Assembly: GCF_008905045.1 (NCBI RefSeq)
Contig: NZ_VWMY01000024.1
Span: 95,245-132,736, forward strand
Direction of reading: 5' to 3'
Source: Streptomyces albicerus
GTDB lineage: Bacteria; Actinomycetota; Actinomycetes; Streptomycetales; Streptomycetaceae
Length of the DNA: 37,492 bases
Shown here: in pieces, positions 32,962 through 37,492 of the stretch
How the letters are laid out: each line of letters starts with the position of its first letter
Position numbering within the stretch: the stretch's first letter is position 1
Made by a program: the position numbers and the translations under genes
Notes under the pieces: model-generated
What the model was told of the DNA's origin: nothing
Databases searched by the model: none
The model's input: only the letters and a program-made list of their open reading frames with translations

Positions 32962-34308
32962 ATGTCACGCGCCATCTCCCTGCACCAGGTCAGCAAGTCC
33001 TACATGCGCGGCGTCCGCGTGGTGGAGCGGCTGTCGCTCGACATCGCGCCCGGCGAGTTCCTGGTGCTGCTCGGGCCGTCCGGCTGCGGCAAATCGACCT
33101 TGCTGAGGATGATCGCCGGCCTTGAGGAGCCCACCGAGGGAGAGGTACGACTGGACGGCGTGGACGCCGGCCATCTGCCGCCCGCAGACCGGCACATGGC
33201 GATGGTCTTCCAGAACTTCGCCCTCTACCCGAGCATGAGCAGCCGCGAAAACATCGGTTTCCCGTTACGCATCGAGACCCCCGGCGAGGACCCGCGCCCG
33301 CGTGTGGAGGCCACGGCCCGGATGCTCGGCATCGAGGAGCTCCTCGACCGTTTCCCCCACCAGCTCTCGGGCGGCGAACGCCAGCGCGTCGCGATGGGCC
33401 GGGCGATCGCCCGGCACCCCTCCGCCTTTCTCATGGACGAGCCGCTGGCCAACCTCGACGCCAAGCTCCGTAACCATCTGCGGGCCGAAATCGCCCGGCT
33501 GACCAGGGACTTGGGCGTCACCACGGTGTACGTCACCCACGACCAGGCCGAGGCGATGTCCCTCGGCGACCGGGTCGCCGTCCTGCGCGGCGGCGTCCTC
33601 CAGCAACTGGGCACACCGCGCACGGTCTACGCGCTGCCCGAGAACGTCTTCGTCGCCGCCTTCATCGGCACCCCGCGGATCAACCTGCTGCGCGGGGTCG
33701 TCCTCGCACCGCTCGACGGAGCCATGTCGATCGGCCTCGGCCGCCAGGCCCTCATCCTGCCCGAACCTCTGTGCCTGGACCACCGGTTGCTGCGAGTACA
33801 GCAAGGCCGCGAGGTCATCGTCGGGCTGCGCTCAGAGGCCGTACGCCTGGCCCGGCCTGCGGAGGCCAGGCCCGGCGAGGTGGCGATCAGCGGGCTCGTC
33901 GAGCATGTGGAGTTCCAGGGGCACGAGGTTCTCGTCCACTTCGACACCGGCTCGCGGCCCGCCGTCGTACCGGACCTGGAGGCGCCGCGCCCGGCGGCCC
34001 GCCGGCCTCGCCGCCGCCGTCGGGAGGGCGGTGTCCTGGACCGTCTGCGGGACCGGGCGGGCGCGCTGCGCGCCGGACCCGTCGTGGTCCTGGAGCACCC
34101 CGCGGACGCCGAGCCGGACCCGGCCGAACTGCCGCCTCCCGAGGGCCGGTTGCCGGGTGATCTCATCGTCCGTACGACACCCGATCACGAGCTTCGCCAC
34201 GGCATGCAGGTCCCGCTCCTCGTGGACCTCGCCCATCTGTTCGTCTTCGACCACCGCGGTGTACGGATCTGCCCGACCCCGGCGCGCCTGCCGGATCTGG
34301 AGGAGTGA
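32962..34308 (+). CDS. Orphan MalK/MsiK-like ABC transporter ATPase with extended C-terminus
   Basis: The 448-residue protein has Walker A GPSGCGKST, Q-loop VFQNFALYP, signature LSGGERQRVAMGRA, Walker B FLMDEPLANLD and VTHDQAEAM, all in the carbohydrate-importer (MalK/UgpC) style. The C-terminal TOBE region includes VIVGLRSEAVRLA and GLVEHVEFQGHEVLVHF, then a long Arg/Pro-rich insert (about residues 335-385, with RRPRRRRREGG). No permease or binding-protein gene is adjacent. Streptomyces is known to use one shared ATPase (MsiK) for several sugar importers; whether this is a second shared ATPase is inference. The ATG at 32962 follows GGGGG. Confidence 0.88.
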   Translation: MSRAISLHQVSKSYMRGVRVVERLSLDIAPGEFLVLLGPSGCGKSTLLRMIAGLEEPTEGEVRLDGVDAGHLPPADRHMAMVFQNFALYPSMSSRENIGFPLRIETPGEDPRPRVEATARMLGIEELLDRFPHQLSGGERQRVAMGRAIARHPSAFLMDEPLANLDAKLRNHLRAEIARLTRDLGVTTVYVTHDQAEAMSLGDRVAVLRGGVLQQLGTPRTVYALPENVFVAAFIGTPRINLLRGVVLAPLDGAMSIGLGRQALILPEPLCLDHRLLRVQQGREVIVGLRSEAVRLARPAEARPGEVAISGLVEHVEFQGHEVLVHFDTGSRPAVVPDLEAPRPAARRPRRRRREGGVLDRLRDRAGALRAGPVVVLEHPADAEPDPAELPPPEGRLPGDLIVRTTPDHELRHGMQVPLLVDLAHLFVFDHRGVRICPTPARLPDLEE

Positions 34309-34328
34309 GGCCCGTTAGGCATGCGTCC

Positions 34329-34790
34329 ATGATCATGGACATCACCCGCACCCGCCTCGCCGTCGCGACGGCCTCCGCCCTGCTGTTCGCCGGCGCCCCG
34401 GCCGCGTACGCCACGCTCACCGACGAGAAGCCCCGGGAGACGGTCCGGACCGTCCGGGGCGCGGCGTATGTCGAGACCCGGCTCTTCTTCGGCACCGAGC
34501 GCCCCGACGGCGGCCCGGCCGTCGCCGACCGGCAGTTCATGGACTTCGTCGACCGGACGGTCACCCCGGCCTTCCCGGACGGGCTCACCGTGCAGGACGG
34601 GCGCGGGCAGTGGCGGGACGCGCACGGCACCATCGAGCGCGAGCGGTCGTACGAGCTGATCCTGCTGTATCCGGCCGGTCGGGCGCGAGCGGCCGATCCC
34701 GTGATCGAGCGGATCCGGGACGCGTACGAGAAGGAGTTCGCCCAGGAGTCCGTGGCCAGGCTGGACGAGCCGACGCGCGCGGACTTCTGA
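34329..34790 (+). CDS. Secreted DUF3574 protein
   Basis: The 153-residue precursor has a signal peptide (RLAVATASALLFAGAPAAYA), then the DUF3574 core: YVETRLFFGTERPDGGPAVADRQFMDFVDR, GLTVQDGRGQWRD, and ERSYELILLYP. The family's function is not established as far as I know. No lipobox or anchor is seen, so the product should be exported. ATGs at 34329 and 34335 are both possible; ribosome-site quality is poor. It starts 20 bases after the ATPase stop and is probably in the same transcript. Confidence 0.85.
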   Translation: MIMDITRTRLAVATASALLFAGAPAAYATLTDEKPRETVRTVRGAAYVETRLFFGTERPDGGPAVADRQFMDFVDRTVTPAFPDGLTVQDGRGQWRDAHGTIERERSYELILLYPAGRARAADPVIERIRDAYEKEFAQESVARLDEPTRADF

Positions 34791-34817
34791 AGGGCCTCCT
34801 GGGCCCCTGGCGTCCAA

Positions 34818-34859
34818 AAACTAACACCGCTAGTTTGGGGTGCGGACGACGACTAGGTT
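34818..34859 (+). promoter_or_regulatory. Palindrome overlapping the aldehyde dehydrogenase promoter
   Basis: AAACTA (34818-34823) and TAGTTT (34831-34836) flank ACACCGC. The right arm occupies the -35 position exactly 17 bases before TAGGTT (34854-34859), a possible -10. A TetR-like repressor is the natural candidate; none is adjacent. Confidence 0.5.
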
Positions 34860-34896
34860 GGGTGGCGGACTACGACGCCCCTCCCGGGAGGAACGC

Positions 34897-36285
34897 ATGA
34901 AGGCACACGACGGCATGTACATCGACGGCGAGTGGCGCCCGGCCGCCGGGGCGGACGCGATCGCCGTCGTGAACCCGGCCGACGAGCAGGTCATCGGCCA
35001 TGTTCCGGCGGGTACCGCCGAGGACGTCGACGCCGCCGTACGGGCCGCGCGCCGTGCCTTCCCGGCCTGGGCCGCCACCCCGCCCGCCGAGCGCGCCGCG
35101 CGGATCGCCACCCTCCGGGACGTCCTCGTCGCCCGCAAGGACGAGATCGCCGAGACGGTCACGGCCGAGCTCGGTTCGCCGCTGAAGTTCTCGCAGGCGG
35201 TGCATGTCGGGATGCCGATCGCGGTCGCCGGTTCGTACGCCGAGCTGGCCGCCTCGTACGCCTTCGAGGAGAAGGTCGGCAACTCGACCGTCTACCTGGA
35301 GCCGGTCGGCGTGGTCGGCGCGATCACGCCCTGGAACTATCCGCTGCACCAGATCGTCGCCAAGGTCGCCCCGGCCCTCGCGGCCGGCTGCACGGTCGTG
35401 CTGAAGCCCGCCGAGGACACTCCGCTGACCGCGCAGCTCTTCGCGGAGGCGGTCCATGAAGCCGGTCTGCCGGCCGGTGTCTTCAACCTCGTCACGGGGC
35501 TCGGCCCGGTCGCGGGCCAGGCGCTGGCCGCCCACGACGACGTGGACCTGGTCTCCTTCACCGGCTCGACGGCCGTCGGCCGGCAGATCGGTGCGACGGC
35601 CGGCGCGGCCGTCAAGCGGGTGGCCCTGGAGCTCGGCGGCAAGTCCGCCAACGTCATCCTGCCGAGCGCCGATCTCGCCAGGGCGGTGAACGTCGGTGTG
35701 GCCAACGTGATGTCCAACTCCGGTCAGACGTGCAGTGCCTGGACCCGCATGCTCGTCCATCGCTCGCAGTACGACGAGGCGGTCGCCCTGGCCACGGAGG
35801 CCGCCGCGAAGTACGGCGAGCGCATCGGGCCCGTCGTCAGCGCCAAGCAGCAGCAGCGCGTGCGGGGTTACATCGAGAAGGGGATCGCCGAGGGGGCGCG
35901 GCTGGTCGCGGGCGGGCCCGAAGTCACGCGCGAACAGGGGTACTTCGTCAGCCCCACCGTCCTCGCCGACGTCACCCCCGAGATGACGGTCGCGCAGGAG
36001 GAGATCTTCGGTCCCGTCCTCTCGATCCTCCGCTACGAGGACGAGGAGGACGCCCTGCGGATCGCCAACGGCACGGTGTACGGGCTCGCGGGCGCGGTCT
36101 GGGCCGGCGAGGAGGGGGAGGCCGTCGCCTTCGCGCGACGCCTGGACACCGGTCAGGTGGACATCAACGGCGGACGCTTCAACCCCCGTGCTCCCTTCGG
36201 CGGTTACAAGCAGTCGGGTGTCGGACGGGAACTGGGCTCGCACGGGCTGGCCGAGTACCTCCAGACCAAGTCCCTCCAGTTCTAG
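34897..36285 (+). CDS. NAD(P)-dependent aldehyde dehydrogenase
   Basis: The 462-residue enzyme oxidises aldehydes to acids. It has PWNYPLHQ (cofactor), a FTGSTAVGR Rossmann loop, catalytic Glu in LELGGKS, catalytic Cys in SGQTCSAWTR, and EEIFGPVLSI. The C-terminal RAPFGGYKQSGVGRELG is standard. Start: ATG 34897 with GGGAGGA; an earlier start (34840) would lengthen it over the promoter. It is followed 14 bases on by an alcohol dehydrogenase, suggesting a two-step alcohol-to-acid oxidation. The natural substrate cannot be told. Confidence 0.95.
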   Translation: MKAHDGMYIDGEWRPAAGADAIAVVNPADEQVIGHVPAGTAEDVDAAVRAARRAFPAWAATPPAERAARIATLRDVLVARKDEIAETVTAELGSPLKFSQAVHVGMPIAVAGSYAELAASYAFEEKVGNSTVYLEPVGVVGAITPWNYPLHQIVAKVAPALAAGCTVVLKPAEDTPLTAQLFAEAVHEAGLPAGVFNLVTGLGPVAGQALAAHDDVDLVSFTGSTAVGRQIGATAGAAVKRVALELGGKSANVILPSADLARAVNVGVANVMSNSGQTCSAWTRMLVHRSQYDEAVALATEAAAKYGERIGPVVSAKQQQRVRGYIEKGIAEGARLVAGGPEVTREQGYFVSPTVLADVTPEMTVAQEEIFGPVLSILRYEDEEDALRIANGTVYGLAGAVWAGEEGEAVAFARRLDTGQVDINGGRFNPRAPFGGYKQSGVGRELGSHGLAEYLQTKSLQF

Positions 36286-36299
36286 GAGCGTCGTACGTC

Positions 36300-37400
36300 A
36301 TGGCTCGTATGACCAGCACGGTCCGTGCCGCTGTCCTGCCCGCCGTCGGGGCTCCGTTGGAGATCGCCGGGATCGAGTTGCCGGACCCCGGTCCCGGTCA
36401 GGTGCGGGTGCGTCTCGCCGCCGCCGGGGTCTGTCACTCCGATCTGTCGCTGTCCAACGGCACCATGCGGGTGCCGGTGCCCGCCGTACTCGGCCACGAG
36501 GGGGCGGGGACGGTCGTCTCCGTCGGGCCGGGGGTCACGCACGTCGCACCCGGGGACGGCGTGGTCCTCAACTGGGCGCCTTCCTGCGGGAGTTGTCACG
36601 CCTGCTCGCTGGGGGAGGTGTGGTTGTGCGCCAACGCGCTGGTCGGTGCCGGGAATGTGTACGCCCAGCGCTCCTCCGACGGGGCGGAGCTGTATCCCGG
36701 GCTGAACGTCGCCGCGTTCGCGGAGGAGACGGTCGTGGCTGCCGGGTGCGTGCTGCCCGCGCCGGACGGGATTCCCCTGACGGACGCGGCGCTGCTCGGG
36801 TGCGCCGTGCTCACCGGGTACGGGGCCGTGCACTACTCGGCCCAGGTCCGGTCCGGGGAGACCGTCGCCGTGTTCGGGGTCGGTGGGGTCGGTCTCGCCG
36901 CGCTCCAGGCTGCCCGGATCGCGGGCGCCTCGACGATCGTCGCGGTCGACGTGTCGCCGGAGAAGGAGTCGCTGGCACGCGAGGCCGGAGCGACGGAGTA
37001 CGTCGTCGCCTCCGAGAACACGGCCCGCGAGATCCGTGGGCTCACCGGCAAGCAAGGGGTCGACGTGGCCGTCGAGTGCGTGGGCCGTGCCGTCACGATC
37101 CGCGCCGCCTGGGAGTCCACCCGCCGTGGCGGCCGCACGACGGTCGTCGGCATCGGCGGCAAGGACCAGCAGGTCACCTTCAACGCGCTGGAGATCTTCC
37201 ACTGGGGCCGTACGCTGTCCGGCTGCGTGTACGGCAACTCCGACCCCTCTCGTGACCTGCCCCTCCTCGCCGAACACGTCCGCGCGGGGCGGCTGGACCT
37301 GGGGTCCCTCGTCACGGAACGGATCGCCCTGGAGGGCATCCCGTCAGCGTTCGAGAACATGCTGGCGGGCAAGGGCGGGCGGGCGCTGGTGGTCTTCTAG
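36300..37400 (+). CDS. Zinc-dependent alcohol dehydrogenase
   Basis: The 366-residue medium-chain dehydrogenase has catalytic zinc ligands in GVCHSD (Cys) and GHEGAG (His), structural zinc cysteines in CGSCHACSLGEVWLC, and a Rossmann motif VFGVGGVGLAAL. It resembles the actinobacterial class with GCVYGNSDPSRDLPLL near the C-terminus. It oxidises alcohols to aldehydes, the substrate for the enzyme encoded just upstream. The ATG at 36300 has TAGGAG, which overlaps the aldehyde dehydrogenase stop, 11 bases ahead. A second ATG lies 9 bases on. The transcript ends at the 22-bp hairpin at 37426. Confidence 0.95.
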   Translation: MARMTSTVRAAVLPAVGAPLEIAGIELPDPGPGQVRVRLAAAGVCHSDLSLSNGTMRVPVPAVLGHEGAGTVVSVGPGVTHVAPGDGVVLNWAPSCGSCHACSLGEVWLCANALVGAGNVYAQRSSDGAELYPGLNVAAFAEETVVAAGCVLPAPDGIPLTDAALLGCAVLTGYGAVHYSAQVRSGETVAVFGVGGVGLAALQAARIAGASTIVAVDVSPEKESLAREAGATEYVVASENTAREIRGLTGKQGVDVAVECVGRAVTIRAAWESTRRGGRTTVVGIGGKDQQVTFNALEIFHWGRTLSGCVYGNSDPSRDLPLLAEHVRAGRLDLGSLVTERIALEGIPSAFENMLAGKGGRALVVF

Positions 37401-37425
37401 GGGGCGCTGCCCCCGAACCTCCGCT

Positions 37426-37472
37426 CCTCAAACGCCGGAGGGGCTGATTTTCAGCCCGTCCGGCGTTTGAGG
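37426..37472 (+). terminator. 22-bp hairpin of the CCTCAAACGCCGG repeat family
   Basis: The arms 37426-37447 and 37451-37472 pair over 22 bases with one mismatch around a TTT loop. It lies 25 bases past the alcohol dehydrogenase stop. I recognise this sequence as a common Streptomyces intergenic element that can act as a terminator in both directions. Confidence 0.8.
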
Positions 37473-37492
37473 ACGAGGCCGTTCAGGCCGAT

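Noticed and set aside
35730..36299. N-terminal extension of the alcohol dehydrogenase
   Set aside because: It lies in a wrong frame inside the aldehyde dehydrogenase. The conserved enzyme begins at the ATG at 36300.

Overview
The window is high-GC chromosomal DNA from a Streptomyces or very close relative. The evidence is strong third-position G/C bias, GTG and TTG starts, stop/start overlaps of 4 to 8 bases, several families typical of the genus, and the intergenic repeats built around GCGCAGTTCCCCGCGCCCC and CCTCAAACGCCGG. I found no rRNA, tRNA, CRISPR array, transposase or phage gene. The left edge cuts a gene; the right edge falls in intergenic DNA.

Region 1 (1-8452, minus strand) is a cell-surface polysaccharide block. 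It holds a dolichol-phosphate-mannose-synthase-like glycosyltransferase, a second family 2 glycosyltransferase, a NodB-type polysaccharide deacetylase, and a giant protein fusing a Wzx/MOP-type flippase to a multi-TM polymerase or glycosyltransferase-like half. Upstream lie a CelD-type GNAT acyltransferase and a small membrane protein. Region 2 (8603-11013) holds a secreted subtilisin-type protease and a divergent secreted SGNH lipase.

Region 3 (11014-18955) is the most interesting part. An ECF sigma factor resembling mycobacterial SigK and its RskA-like anti-sigma factor run rightwards. A DUF4331 surface protein, a membrane-anchored TPR protein, an RcnA/NicO-type metal transporter with a 20-histidine loop, and a receptor-like Ser/Thr kinase run leftwards. 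The 260-bp divergent region has the same CNATCC-N15-CCGAAT box on both strands, suggesting that one sigma factor drives both itself and the surface/metal operon.

Region 4 (19071-22269) has a small conserved protein, a decayed CaiB/BaiF CoA-transferase remnant, and a DrrAB-like ABC exporter divergent from a TetR regulator, with two near-identical palindromes around the exporter start. Region 5 (22310-25966, minus) has a stand-alone type ISP specificity-like domain, a GntR/HutC regulator and homogentisate 1,2-dioxygenase (hmgA), separated by dispersed repeats. Region 6 (26146-29896) has a lipoprotein, a TetR regulator and a molybdopterin oxidoreductase with a TetR-type palindrome on its promoter. 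Region 7 (30019-37400) has a CitMHS transporter, an MFS transporter, an orphan MalK-like ATPase, a secreted DUF3574 protein and an aldehyde/alcohol dehydrogenase pair ended by a strong hairpin.

All calls come from reading the sequence and remembered family motifs. No database search or structure prediction was run.
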